Positions 46,158 through 54,286 of a stretch of 54,436 nt of DNA are shown here, piece after piece (the first letter of the stretch is position 1; every line of letters begins with the position of its first letter). This stretch comes from an uncultured Alphaproteobacteria bacterium. Its GTDB lineage: Bacteria > Pseudomonadota > Alphaproteobacteria > Rhodobacterales > Rhodobacteraceae. Location: positions 1 to 54,436 of the forward strand of contig CAJWEI010000016.1 in NCBI GenBank assembly GCA_913031285.1, read 5' to 3'. The notes beneath the pieces are model-generated. The model saw nothing but the letters and a program-made list of their open reading frames with translations, was not told the origin of the DNA and ran no database searches. The position numbers were made by a program, and so were the translations under genes.

Positions 46158-47372
46158 ATGAAGAAAGTTGTTGTTATTGGCGCTGGTCAAGCAGGCGCAT
46201 CTTTGGTGATAAAACTCAGGGAAAGTGGCTTTAAAGGGCCAATAACACTTGTAGGATCAGAGCCGCATCCACCCTATCAAAGGCCACCACTGTCAAAAAA
46301 ATACCTCCTCGGCGAAATGGCGCTGGACCGGATGTTTTTAAGACCTGAGAGCTACTATGCTGAGCAAAATATTTCTTTGGAACTCGGTCAGACGGTGCAC
46401 CGTATTAACCGCGAAAATAAGGCCATACAATTCGGCAAAAAAATAATCCCTTATGATGATCTCGTTCTTGCAACTGGATCCTGGCCACGCCGTTTGCCAG
46501 CGGCAATTGGCGGTAGGATTAAAAAAGTATTCACAATGCGAAACTTGGCAGATGCTGATGCGATGGCGTCAGAATTTGTTGAGGGACGGCACGTCCTAAT
46601 TATCGGGGGCGGTTACATTGGACTAGAAGCAGCCGCAGTTGCGGCCACTCGCGGTCTAAAAGTAACTTTGGTGGAAATGGCAGATCGTATCTTAAGCCGG
46701 GTTGCCGCGCCTCAGACTTCCAATTATTTTCGTAACTTGCATGTTACGCATGGTGTGACGATAAAAGAAAACGTCAGACTTAAAAAACTCAGCGCCCATG
46801 ATGGCGTGGTTAGCTACGCCGACTTATCTGATGGAACTAAGTTGAAAATAGACTTTGCTATCGTTGGTGTCGGAATAGTCCCAGCAACCGATCTTGCAAA
46901 GGCCAGCGGGCTAAAAATTTCAGATGGGATCAAAGTGAATAGCCTTGGCCAGACCTCAGATCCAGCGATTTGGGCCGCTGGAGATTGTTGTGCGTTTCCC
47001 TACAGGGCCGCAGAACAAAGATTAGAAAGCGTTCCAAATGCGATTGATCAGGCTGAAATAGTGGCACAAAATATTCTAGGTGCGCAAATAGAATATGTTC
47101 CAAAACCATGGTTTTGGTCTGATCAGTACAATGTAAAATTGCAAATTGCAGGATTAAATACAGGCTTTAGCAATGTTGTAACACGAGAAACTCCAAACCA
47201 ATCGGCCATTTCATTCTGGTATTATGATGATCAGATACTAATAGCGGTTGATGCCATGAATGACCCACGCGCATTTATGGTCGCAAAACGGCTTCTAGAA
47301 GCGGGTAAGACAGTGCCCAAAGAGGCTGTTAGGGATCCACAGATAGATTTAAAAACTTTTTTAACCGCGTGA
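46158..47372 (+). CDS. FAD/NAD(P)H ferredoxin reductase
   Basis: A 404-residue two-dinucleotide-fold reductase. The FAD motif VVVIGAGQAGASLVIKL is at residues 3-19, the NAD(P) motif VLIIGGGYIGLEAAAVA near 147-163, and the second FAD motif WAAGDCCAFPYR near 274-285. It is of the rubredoxin/ferredoxin reductase type that feeds cytochrome P450 or oxygenase ferredoxins; no partner gene is adjacent. GTG of rsmD overlaps its stop by 4 bases. Confidence 0.93.
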   Translation: MKKVVVIGAGQAGASLVIKLRESGFKGPITLVGSEPHPPYQRPPLSKKYLLGEMALDRMFLRPESYYAEQNISLELGQTVHRINRENKAIQFGKKIIPYDDLVLATGSWPRRLPAAIGGRIKKVFTMRNLADADAMASEFVEGRHVLIIGGGYIGLEAAAVAATRGLKVTLVEMADRILSRVAAPQTSNYFRNLHVTHGVTIKENVRLKKLSAHDGVVSYADLSDGTKLKIDFAIVGVGIVPATDLAKASGLKISDGIKVNSLGQTSDPAIWAAGDCCAFPYRAAEQRLESVPNAIDQAEIVAQNILGAQIEYVPKPWFWSDQYNVKLQIAGLNTGFSNVVTRETPNQSAISFWYYDDQILIAVDAMNDPRAFMVAKRLLEAGKTVPKEAVRDPQIDLKTFLTA

Positions 47373-47944
47373 GAATTATTGGTGGCAAATACAAGGGCCG
47401 CAAACTGGCCGCACTGGGAAAAGGTGACGGCCAAGCGTCCTTGCGCCCAACCACAGATAGGGTACGAGAAAGTCTCTTTAACATTTTGTCAAATGGTGGA
47501 TTTGGTGAAGTTTTTGAAGGCGGCCGTGCGCTTGACCTCTTTGCTGGGACTGGAGCACTTGGGATTGAGGCCTTTTCGCGCGGAGTTCACGCTGTCTGGA
47601 TGATAGACAGTGGCCGTAAAGCTAGCGAGCTAATCAATAAAAATCTCTCGCTTTTAGGTCAACCAGAGGGAATAGTTTATAAAAAATTTAATGCGTGTAG
47701 GCTTCCTCCGTTTACCAAAGAGCCTTTTAATCTAGTTTTTTTAGATCCCCCCTACCGCCAAAATCTAGGAAGCTATGCGCTTCAGAGCGCAGTACAAAAT
47801 CGATGGATTGCTCCCGAGGCATTAATTGTTTGGGAAGAAAGTAGACCGATGGATGCTTTTATGGACTTTGAGGTATTGGACAGACGACAGTTTCGCGATA
47901 TCTTTGTTACTATCTTACGCGCGCCAAAAGCATTATTACAATGA
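47369..47944 (+). CDS. rsmD: 16S rRNA (guanine966-N2)-methyltransferase
   Basis: A 191-residue methyltransferase starting with the typical MRIIGGKYKGRKL. SAM motif ALDLFAGTGALGIEAFSRG lies near 53-71, and the catalytic NLVFLDPPYRQNLG near 120-133 (DPPY). It modifies G966 of 16S rRNA. GTG start overlaps the reductase stop. Confidence 0.95.
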   Translation: MRIIGGKYKGRKLAALGKGDGQASLRPTTDRVRESLFNILSNGGFGEVFEGGRALDLFAGTGALGIEAFSRGVHAVWMIDSGRKASELINKNLSLLGQPEGIVYKKFNACRLPPFTKEPFNLVFLDPPYRQNLGSYALQSAVQNRWIAPEALIVWEESRPMDAFMDFEVLDRRQFRDIFVTILRAPKALLQ

Positions 47945-48121
47945 TCACCTTGCAGGATACGAATAAAGATAAATAGGCAAATTAAGACATAAATTTAAAA
48001 GATCACGAAATTTTTTAACGAGAACCGTCCAGACGAAGCCCTATTTTCTTATTCAATAAAACGCCTATGACTATTTCATGTCGGATCAAAGTAAATATGT
48101 TGGTTTTATTTAAATTGAGTA

Positions 48122-48937
48122 TTAGCTGTAAGTGGGGTGAAAGCGATTTTTTTTGGATAAGGTAAATATCTCATATCCAGTCGACGTCACCCCGATTGAA
48201 TGCTCAAACTGCGCGGACAGGGATTTATCGCGTGTCACAGCGGTCCAGTCATCGGCCAAAACCTTTGTCTCAGGCCTGCCCAAATTAACCATCGGCTCAA
48301 TCGTAAAAAACATACCTTCCTCAAGCACAGGCCCTGATCCCGGACGTCCATAGTGCAGTACGTTTGGAGGAGCATGAAATACACGACCCAAACCATGTCC
48401 ACAGAAATCACGAACAACCGACATGCGTTCACCCTCTACATAGCTTTGAATCGCATGGCCGATATCTCCAAAAGTATTCCCAGGTTTGACAACCTCTATT
48501 GCCTTCAAAAGAGAGTCATGCGTCACTTGGATCAATCGTTCAACTTTGCGTGATAATTTTCCAGCAACATACATCCGCGATGTATCACCGTACCAGCCGT
48601 TCACAATCACTGTAACGTCAATATTCAAAATATCACCATCTTTTAGTTTTTTGCTACTTGGAATCCCGTGGCAAACGACATGATTAGTACTGATGCAGCT
48701 TGCGTGCTGATATCCTCGATACCCGATGGTAGCAGATATGGCACCTGCTGCTTTTACTTTGTCTTCAACAAATTTATCAAGGACTTCGGTGGTCTGCCCA
48801 GGATAGACGAGGTCGCATATTTCATCGAGAATTTGTGATGCTAGAGCACCCGCCTCATGCATACCGACAAAGTCAGCATCGCTGAACAGTCTAATACCAT
48901 CTCGGGTGCGGCGGAAATTTTCACCTTGCATGATCAT
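48122..48937 (-). CDS. map: Methionine aminopeptidase, type I
   Basis: A 271-residue enzyme that removes the initiator methionine. Metal ligands fall in DILNIDVTVIVNGWYGDTSRMY (two aspartates), FCGHGLGRVFHAPP (histidine), FFTIEPMVNLG (glutamate) and the C-terminal AQFEHSIGVT (glutamate). In most species the stretch is GHGIG; here it is GHGLG. It follows sfsA on the same strand by about 66 bases. Confidence 0.95.
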   Translation of the reverse strand: MIMQGENFRRTRDGIRLFSDADFVGMHEAGALASQILDEICDLVYPGQTTEVLDKFVEDKVKAAGAISATIGYRGYQHASCISTNHVVCHGIPSSKKLKDGDILNIDVTVIVNGWYGDTSRMYVAGKLSRKVERLIQVTHDSLLKAIEVVKPGNTFGDIGHAIQSYVEGERMSVVRDFCGHGLGRVFHAPPNVLHYGRPGSGPVLEEGMFFTIEPMVNLGRPETKVLADDWTAVTRDKSLSAQFEHSIGVTSTGYEIFTLSKKNRFHPTYS

Positions 48938-49003
48938 GAAATACCTATTCTTTAGCTGGTTGTTTATCCAATCCTAAACTGGATGACTAGTGCAAGCTAA
49001 AAA

Positions 49004-49708
49004 TTATACGGGTAGTTTTTTATCAATTTTAATTCCATCGGGCGATAACGCACAGGAATATACCATAACCTCAATATCTTGCAGTTTAAACCTTTGGAAG
49101 GCCTTACCGTAGGCTGGATCAATATCCGATGCTATATCAAAGGCAGTACAGTCACTTCTTTGTACTAAAAAAAACAAAACAGCGCGCTTGCCGGATTTTG
49201 CAATCTTTGATAACTCTTCAAGATGCTTTAGCCCACGGCCGGTGACGCTATCAGGAAACTCAGCAAGTCCAAATTGACGCATCAGCGTCACGCTTTTAAC
49301 CTCAACGAATGTATCAGGCACATTATTAATTGAACTAGACAGTAAAAAATCTATCCTGCTGCTTTTTCCATACTTAACTTCTGGACGGCAGGTGCTGAAT
49401 GTATCCAAATCTTTGATCTCTCTACCAATCAAAGCTTCTTTGACAATTTTGTTTGCAGAGCCAGCATTAATGCCGGTAAAATGGCCATTATCATGCTCGA
49501 CCAAATGCCAGCCATATTTCAGTTTTTTGTGAGGATCATTATTTGGCTCGACCCAGATTTTTGTGCCGGGTTGGCTGAGCCCAAGCATCGATCCCGGGTT
49601 TGGACAATGAGCAGTTACCTGCGATCCATCCTCCAATTCAATATCTGCCAAAAACCGTTTGTATCGCCGTATGAGACGCGCAGGAATAAGTGGGGTTTGA
49701 AAGCGCAT
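49004..49708 (-). CDS. sfsA: SfsA-family protein
   Basis: A 234-residue protein of the sugar fermentation stimulation family with RFLADIELEDGSQVTAHCPN (OB-like N-terminal domain) and a nuclease-like core containing RIDFLLSS, EVKSVTL and FPDSVTGRGLKHLEEL. The D...ExK arrangement (DFLL, EVK) is of the PD-(D/E)XK type, though the family's role remains unclear. Divergent from cinA by 44 bases. Confidence 0.93.
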   Translation of the reverse strand: MRFQTPLIPARLIRRYKRFLADIELEDGSQVTAHCPNPGSMLGLSQPGTKIWVEPNNDPHKKLKYGWHLVEHDNGHFTGINAGSANKIVKEALIGREIKDLDTFSTCRPEVKYGKSSRIDFLLSSSINNVPDTFVEVKSVTLMRQFGLAEFPDSVTGRGLKHLEELSKIAKSGKRAVLFFLVQRSDCTAFDIASDIDPAYGKAFQRFKLQDIEVMVYSCALSPDGIKIDKKLPV

Positions 49709-49752
49709 GAGAAATTATTATACCCAAAGAAAATAAGTTTAAAGGAATAAGA

Positions 49753-50475
49753 ATGTCCAATCCTTCTGCTGCTATGCTTGTGATCGGTGATGAAATCTTA
49801 TCTGGAAGAACAAGGGATTCAAATATGCATTACCTTGCTGGAGAGCTGACAAAAATTGGCATCGATTTGAAAGAGGCCCGTTTTATCGCCGATGACCATG
49901 TTACAATCATGGAGACTGTTAAATCTCTATCTGCAGTACATGATCAGGTGTTTACTTCGGGGGGTATTGGACCAACACATGATGACATAACAGCCGAAGC
50001 GGTTGCAGCGGCTTTTGAAACGTCCATCAGCATAAGAGCAGATGCACGCGCCATTTTACAAGCGCATTATGATAGGCAAGGGGTCGAACTAAACGAGGCA
50101 AGATTGCGCATGGCCCGTATCCCGAAGGAAGCCAATCTTATTGATAATCCAATTTCAGCCGCTCCAGGGTTCAGTCTGAAAAATGTACACGTCATGGCGG
50201 GTGTCCCCAGTATTTGTCAGGCTATGATTGCCAGTGTATTGCCATCTTTAACGGGGGGAGCACCACTTTTGAGCCAGACGCTCAGGCTAGAGCGTGGGGA
50301 AGGAGACATAGCAGAACCGCTGAGCAAGCTTGCCAATTTATTTTCAGATGTTTTAATCGGCTCCTACCCATTTCAGAAAGATGGTAATTACGGCACTAAT
50401 ATTGTTTTGCGCAGCACCGATGAACATCGTATATCGCAAGCCAAGCAACAATTAAAAAAATTATTAGATTTATGA
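49753..50475 (+). CDS. CinA-type molybdopterin-binding-domain protein
   Basis: A 240-residue protein consisting of the N-terminal MoCF domain of CinA only. The family motif VFTSGGIGPTHDDITAEAVA is at about 65-84, preceded by AAMLVIGDEILSGRTRDSN. The C-terminal nicotinamide-nucleotide amidase domain is absent, so the enzyme could be an ADP-ribose/NAD-related pyrophosphatase or a molybdopterin binder. The following GNAT gene begins inside the stop codon. Confidence 0.9.
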   Translation: MSNPSAAMLVIGDEILSGRTRDSNMHYLAGELTKIGIDLKEARFIADDHVTIMETVKSLSAVHDQVFTSGGIGPTHDDITAEAVAAAFETSISIRADARAILQAHYDRQGVELNEARLRMARIPKEANLIDNPISAAPGFSLKNVHVMAGVPSICQAMIASVLPSLTGGAPLLSQTLRLERGEGDIAEPLSKLANLFSDVLIGSYPFQKDGNYGTNIVLRSTDEHRISQAKQQLKKLLDL

Positions 50476-51212
50476 TATTATCCATTCACACCCTCTTTGA
50501 CGTTCTTGACCAAACATGGCCTGCAGCAAAACATATTCCACAGGATTGCTGGTGTTTGCGATTAGGCAAGGGGGGTGGCAAACGTGTTTGTGCCGCAACA
50601 TTGGAGGGAACATTTGACAGCCAGTTAATTGATGCCGCCGCTCAAAATATGCATGATTTTGGCCAACCCTCTCTTTTCCTTGTTCGCGATGGTGAACATG
50701 ACCTTGATGCAGCGCTAAATAGCTGCGGCTATGAAATTTATGATCCATGCAATATCTACGCGGCACTAACCGAAGAGCTCACAATTCAAAAACCTCCCCG
50801 TGGCAACATGTTCAATATTTGGGAGCCTCTCGAAATTCAAAAGGACATCTGGCGCCAAGGGGGTATTGGAGCTGCCCGCCTTGCAGTGATGGAGCGCGCA
50901 AAAGGGGCTAAGGTAAGCATTCTGATGCGATGGGACAATCACCCTGCAGGATCAGCCTTTGTTGCATTGAGTAATAAGGTAGCCATGGTACATGCATTGG
51001 AAGTTCTGCCCTATCAACGGCGCAAAGGAGTTGGGATTTGGGCAATGCGGCAGGCCGCTCTTTGGGCTCAAGATCAGGGCGCACATTCCATCAGTGCCAT
51101 TTGTGCAAAACAAAATTCTGGCGCTAACGCTCTTTACTCTTCACTCGACATGCAACTTGTGGGAAGTTACCACTACCGCATCAAAAAAGAAGATTCTAAT
51201 AAAATTACATAA
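50472..51212 (+). CDS. GNAT-family N-acetyltransferase
   Basis: A 246-residue protein whose C-terminal half is a GNAT domain: MVHALEVLPYQRRKGVGIWAMRQAA contains the acetyl-CoA-binding Q/R-x-x-G-x-G loop and is followed by NSGANALYSSLDMQLVGSYHYR. The N-terminal half is less conserved. It overlaps cinA by 4 bases and is the last chromosomal-type gene before the accessory region. Substrate unknown. Confidence 0.9.
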   Translation: MILSIHTLFDVLDQTWPAAKHIPQDCWCLRLGKGGGKRVCAATLEGTFDSQLIDAAAQNMHDFGQPSLFLVRDGEHDLDAALNSCGYEIYDPCNIYAALTEELTIQKPPRGNMFNIWEPLEIQKDIWRQGGIGAARLAVMERAKGAKVSILMRWDNHPAGSAFVALSNKVAMVHALEVLPYQRRKGVGIWAMRQAALWAQDQGAHSISAICAKQNSGANALYSSLDMQLVGSYHYRIKKEDSNKIT

Positions 51213-51304
51213 TTACAATAAGTTGGTAAATTACATTTTGAAAAATGTTTCTATACTTGTTACATAACTTGTTACAAATTGTACATTTAAATTGGATATT
51301 TTAC

Positions 51305-51333
51305 TTGACAAAAGGCTCCTAGTGTGGTATAGC
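51305..51333 (+). promoter_or_regulatory. Sigma70-type promoter of the accessory region
   Basis: TTGACA at 51305-51310 and TATAGC at 51328-51333 are separated by 17 bases, an almost ideal housekeeping promoter. It would start transcription close to 51340, just before the structured leader, and lies about 130 bases before the first gene of the accessory block. It is the best promoter match noticed in the window. Confidence 0.6.
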
Positions 51334-51349
51334 TGTCAACATAGGTTTG

Positions 51350-51413
51350 CAGAGATCAAAAACTCTCTGTGGTAGCTTCTGAAATTGGATAACTCAGAAA
51401 CGCATTCGCTACC
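51350..51413 (+). ncRNA. Candidate structured leader RNA
   Basis: Two nested hairpin systems follow the promoter. The first is CAGAGA (51350-51355) with TCTCTG (51364-51369), loop of eight. The second combines an outer stem GGTAGC (51371-51376)/GCTACC (51408-51413) and an inner stem TTCTGA (51377-51382)/TCAGAA (51394-51399), continuous on the 5' side and separated by eight bases on the 3' side. The pieces could form a stable fold in the 5' untranslated region of the next gene. No known family was recognised; it might also be DNA operator symmetry. Confidence 0.45.
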
Positions 51414-51463
51414 TTAGTTCCATTTATTCATCATTAATCAAACCTTCAGTGGAGCTTTATCTT

Positions 51464-51634
51464 ATGGCAACAGCTATGACATTTGAAGCGTATCAAGACA
51501 TACGTAAAACTAATCCTGACTTGTATTACAAACCATCAACGCAAAAACGTATGCGAGCAGACCAAGTAAAACTAGGCGATGCTTTCTTTCAGTTATCCTT
51601 TTTTTCAGCTTGGGATGCTAAACATGATAATTGA
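51464..51634 (+). CDS. Small unknown protein of the accessory region
   Basis: A 56-residue, charged protein beginning MATAMTFEAYQDIRKTNPDL with many tyrosines and lysines (YYKPSTQKRMRADQ). No family recognised. GGAG lies about 10 bases before the ATG; a GTG start at 51449 is possible but lacks a better signal. Its end overlaps the following nuclease gene by 11 bases, so they are likely expressed together from the promoter at 51305. Confidence 0.6.
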   Translation: MATAMTFEAYQDIRKTNPDLYYKPSTQKRMRADQVKLGDAFFQLSFFSAWDAKHDN

Positions 51635-52037
51635 TGCGGTAGACAGCACAGCACGTAAGGTTAGTGGCGCAGCACTGCAAGAGCTAATCTTAGGTAAACT
51701 GGTAGCTACATTTCCTGAAGCTAAAGATGCTTTTTCTAGCTGCCCTATGTCTGCTCACGGCGAGGACATTAGAGTTAATAAAGCTTTTCGCCAACACGTA
51801 CCTATCAGCGTGGAATGCAAATATGCGTCTAAAGGTTTTAGCAGTATCAGTAACTCTCTGGCCCAAGCACACAGACAAGCACGAAGTCTAGGCTTGGTTA
51901 TACCTGTAGAGCCTATGCTTTTCATACAGCAGGGTGATGAAAGACCTATGGCGGTTATGGAAGCTGATACAGCCATAGCTTTGCTGAGAAGTCAGTACGT
52001 GGCGTCTGTTGAGGGTATGCTAGATGCATATAGTTAA
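51624..52037 (+). CDS. PD-(D/E)XK nuclease-like protein
   Basis: A 137-residue protein. The pattern is that of a minimal PD-(D/E)XK nuclease: N-terminal helix with E20 (GAALQELILGKL), D48 in SAHGEDIRV, E64-x-K66 in ISVECKY, and a conserved QAHRQAR helix around 81-87 (Q-motif). Phage Holliday-junction or recombination nucleases of this size exist, but the exact role is inferred. The start at 51624 (MIIDAVDS) is chosen over 51579 because the earlier codons overlap the preceding gene and show no conserved pattern. Confidence 0.7.
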   Translation: MIIDAVDSTARKVSGAALQELILGKLVATFPEAKDAFSSCPMSAHGEDIRVNKAFRQHVPISVECKYASKGFSSISNSLAQAHRQARSLGLVIPVEPMLFIQQGDERPMAVMEADTAIALLRSQYVASVEGMLDAYS

Positions 52038-52200
52038 CCTAATCAGAAAAGCAGAGGTGCGACTTCTAGAGCCTAACTTAGTGTTTCACGAAAAGGTTCA
52101 AATGGTTGTAGCTATTCTAAGAGCTAAAGGTGTTTTGAGCACAAGTAGATGCACCAGAAGTGCTGGAACGGTGGAACGCAGATGCGCTAACACCCACTGA
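52024..52200 (+). CDS. Possible 58-residue protein overlapping the nuclease stop
   Basis: ATG at 52024 lies 14 bases before the end of the nuclease gene in another frame and reads MHIVNLIRKAEVRLLEPNLV to a TGA at 52200. The composition is protein-like in its first 38 residues and less so after. No family recognised and the ribosome binding site is weak (GAGGGT 8 bases upstream). It is plausible as a coupled small phage gene. Confidence 0.35.
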   Translation: MHIVNLIRKAEVRLLEPNLVFHEKVQMVVAILRAKGVLSTSRCTRSAGTVERRCANTH

Positions 52201-52267
52201 AGCATGATCCAAATGACGTTCCTGCATGATGTTTTAGCTGGGACAGTAGTGGAACGGTGCTAGAACG
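52164..52267. repeat. Four copies of a TGGAACG-type element
   Basis: TGGAACG occurs at 52164-52170, 52172-52178 and 52250-52256, and TAGAACG at 52261-52267. They form two pairs, each about 8-11 bases apart, roughly 80 bases from each other, just upstream of the ribbon-helix-helix-like gene. They could be iterons or an operator for that protein. Short length means chance is not excluded. Confidence 0.3.
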
Positions 52268-52313
52268 CTCCCCTATCTGAACCTCTTAGCTAACCAAACA
52301 AAAAGGACACCGT

Positions 52314-52511
52314 ATGTGCAGACAATTAAAACAACAAGTTAGGCTTTATTTAACTGATGAAGCACTTAGTTACGCCAGCCAAGAAACCAAAAAAGCAGGA
52401 ACAAGCTTATCGCAAACTATAGAGTGCTTCATTCAAGAGCACCGTAAAGAGGAAGCAGACAATGCTACAAACACTACAGGCAGACCAAAATCAGCAGCTT
52501 TATTACGATGA
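52314..52511 (+). CDS. Ribbon-helix-helix-like small protein
   Basis: A 65-residue basic protein. Residues 8-13 (QVRLYL) would form the beta strand and DEALSYASQETKKAGTSLSQ with TIECFIQEH the two helices of a ribbon-helix-helix (CopG/Arc-like) fold. AAGGACACC stands 3-11 bases before the ATG. It overlaps the helicase gene by 50 bases. Such small proteins are often plasmid copy-number or phage repressors; here the partner is unknown. Confidence 0.6.
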   Translation: MCRQLKQQVRLYLTDEALSYASQETKKAGTSLSQTIECFIQEHRKEEADNATNTTGRPKSAALLR

Positions 52512-53943
52512 GTCTAATAGGCTCAAATATAACCATGCTGTACCGAATAAAGACTTTGATAACGAGATCAAATCACTTGAACGTAAAGGCATAAAGTATG
52601 AGCCAGAAGCTATGTACGAACAGATAGCTTTCTTACAATCAACCTTTTATATGACAACAGGTAGTGGAAAAGATCAGCCACGCTTTAAGATTCAGAAAGA
52701 CGATGATGACCTTAAGACAAATGATCAAGAGATACGTAATGCACTTGTGAGGAAGTTTAATAGTACACTCCATCCTCTTATCTCAACATATGCAGTCTGC
52801 TTTGTTGAAAGCGTAACTTGTTCTAGATACCTGCCACACTCTAAGGAACCATTTGTGGTAGATGACTTCGCAAAGTTTAGAAACTCTTACCGCCCAGCGC
52901 AGATCCAACCTACAGAAAAACTAAATAGTAGACCTCAGTTTTGGCAGGAGTTTTTAAATAGACTAATGCCACAAGATCAACTTTGCTGGCGTTGTGGTGA
53001 GGAAGCATATCCACAGCAAGTGTACTTTGAGCAAGTGCTTGCACACCGCTTACAAAAACCTGCTGATCCAATCACTGTCGCTTTACTTTTACGAGGTGAC
53101 CAAGGCACAGGTAAAAACTTCTGGTGTGACGTACTTATGCAGCCCTTGGTAGGTAAGTCTAATCACCAGACGTTAGCGATGAGTGACGTAAAAGGTGAGT
53201 TTATTGCAGGACTTTATAAGAGAACGCTGACCCATATAGAAGAGATTAACTGTACAAGAGCACAGACAGCAGACCGCTTAAAGCCACTTGTTACTCAAGA
53301 AAAGGCTTATGTGCGTGACCTATATGTGCCAAAGTATGCTGCGCTAAAATACTTTCTTTTGGCACTCAGCACAAATGCACCTGATCCTATCAGAATAGAA
53401 AGAGGTGATAGGCGCTACTTTATCTGTAACTTCATTGAACACAGTAAAAGCTCTGAAGATAGTGCAGAGTTCTTTCAAAAGTTTGCTATATGGCTAGAGC
53501 AACAAGATGGTTATCAAATAATGTGTAACTGGCTGCACAGTTTAGACATCAGTGATGCTAACTTCAGAACACCGCCTATTACACAGGCCAAGCTAGACTT
53601 AATGGAACAAGAAACGTCTGCAGAAGGTAACATGCAACTTGCCAGCCTTGAGCTTTCAACAACCTACAGAGAGAATGCGTTTATGCTAAAGAGCGTTCAA
53701 GATAATTGGAAACTCTCACAGAAGAGTGCGATTACTGTGCTAAGAAGTGCTGGTTTTGAAGATGTTAAGCGGCGTTGGGTTACAGGACAAAAGCCAACAA
53801 CTTTATGGATTCAAAACGCATTAATCCCTAAGATAGACGAACCTCTAAAATTAGATGTCTTCACAGACAAACGAAGCTTAAGTGTTACGCTCCGCAGCGA
53901 AACCAACAAAGACGAACACGGATTTATCTACGTGGAAGAGTAG
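52462..53943 (+). CDS. Phage/plasmid-type primase-helicase ATPase (DUF5906-like)
   Basis: A 493-residue protein with a superfamily-3-like ATPase domain in its centre. Walker A is RGDQGTGKNFWCDVL at about residues 210-224, Walker B LTHIEEIN near 254-261, a sensor-like STNAPDPIRIERGDRRYFI at about 300-318. These match DUF5906/D5-like helicases that replicate phages, P4-type satellites and plasmids. The N-terminal 150 residues lack an obvious primase active site, so primase activity is not supported. GAGGAAGCAGACA precedes the ATG. It is the largest gene of the accessory region and points to an autonomous or integrated replicon. Confidence 0.85.
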   Translation: MLQTLQADQNQQLYYDESNRLKYNHAVPNKDFDNEIKSLERKGIKYEPEAMYEQIAFLQSTFYMTTGSGKDQPRFKIQKDDDDLKTNDQEIRNALVRKFNSTLHPLISTYAVCFVESVTCSRYLPHSKEPFVVDDFAKFRNSYRPAQIQPTEKLNSRPQFWQEFLNRLMPQDQLCWRCGEEAYPQQVYFEQVLAHRLQKPADPITVALLLRGDQGTGKNFWCDVLMQPLVGKSNHQTLAMSDVKGEFIAGLYKRTLTHIEEINCTRAQTADRLKPLVTQEKAYVRDLYVPKYAALKYFLLALSTNAPDPIRIERGDRRYFICNFIEHSKSSEDSAEFFQKFAIWLEQQDGYQIMCNWLHSLDISDANFRTPPITQAKLDLMEQETSAEGNMQLASLELSTTYRENAFMLKSVQDNWKLSQKSAITVLRSAGFEDVKRRWVTGQKPTTLWIQNALIPKIDEPLKLDVFTDKRSLSVTLRSETNKDEHGFIYVEE

Positions 53944-54066
53944 TTTTGCAGTATTTGTATAATTATTTAAGTTACTGCTAAATATAGGTTATTAGTGGCT
54001 TTTTGCTGCGCCTTACTACCTACCTAATTTCTGGAAATAGCCACAATAAAGTGACACCTCAAATAC

Positions 54067-54086
54067 GAAGTAAGTAGAGTTACTTC
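54067..54086 (+). terminator. Hairpin after the primase-helicase gene
   Basis: GAAGTAA (54067-54073) pairs with TTACTTC (54080-54086) around GTAGAG and is followed by the T-rich TTAGTTTTGTTCTT. It is about 125 bases after the helicase stop and could end that transcript. It overlaps the stop codon of the small minus-strand gene. The stem is AT-rich, so it may be weak. Confidence 0.35.
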
Positions 54087-54202
54087 TTAGTTTTGTTCTT
54101 AGTGTCCACTTTAATACGAACAGGCGAATGATCAGCCTTCACGCTTATCGCAAAAGGTACGAGTGCGAGTACGCAAACTGCAAGTATCGCAAGTGTTTCC
54201 AT
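54080..54202 (-). CDS. Putative 40-residue membrane or secreted peptide
   Basis: Opposite to the helicase gene, ATG 54202..54200 starts a frame reading METLAILAVCVLALVPFAIS, one hydrophobic segment (about 3-20), then a polar tail ending in KNKTKK. GAGG lies 9 bases before the start in AAGAGGCGTAAATAG. The amphipathic plan fits small membrane peptides such as phage holin- or toxin-like proteins, but nothing identifies it. It could also be chance, being so short. Confidence 0.45.
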   Translation of the reverse strand: METLAILAVCVLALVPFAISVKADHSPVRIKVDTKNKTKK

Positions 54203-54286
54203 CTATTTACGCCTCTTAGAATCTACTTCTTACACAATAAAGATGATGGCTAAACAACTAACAATCAACATCAAGAACTAAACTAA

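Noticed and set aside
54243-54281. A 12-codon frame beginning ATGATGGCTAAACAACTAAC
   Set aside because: Too short to support; considered as a leader peptide for the next gene but without a terminator or repeat of codons.
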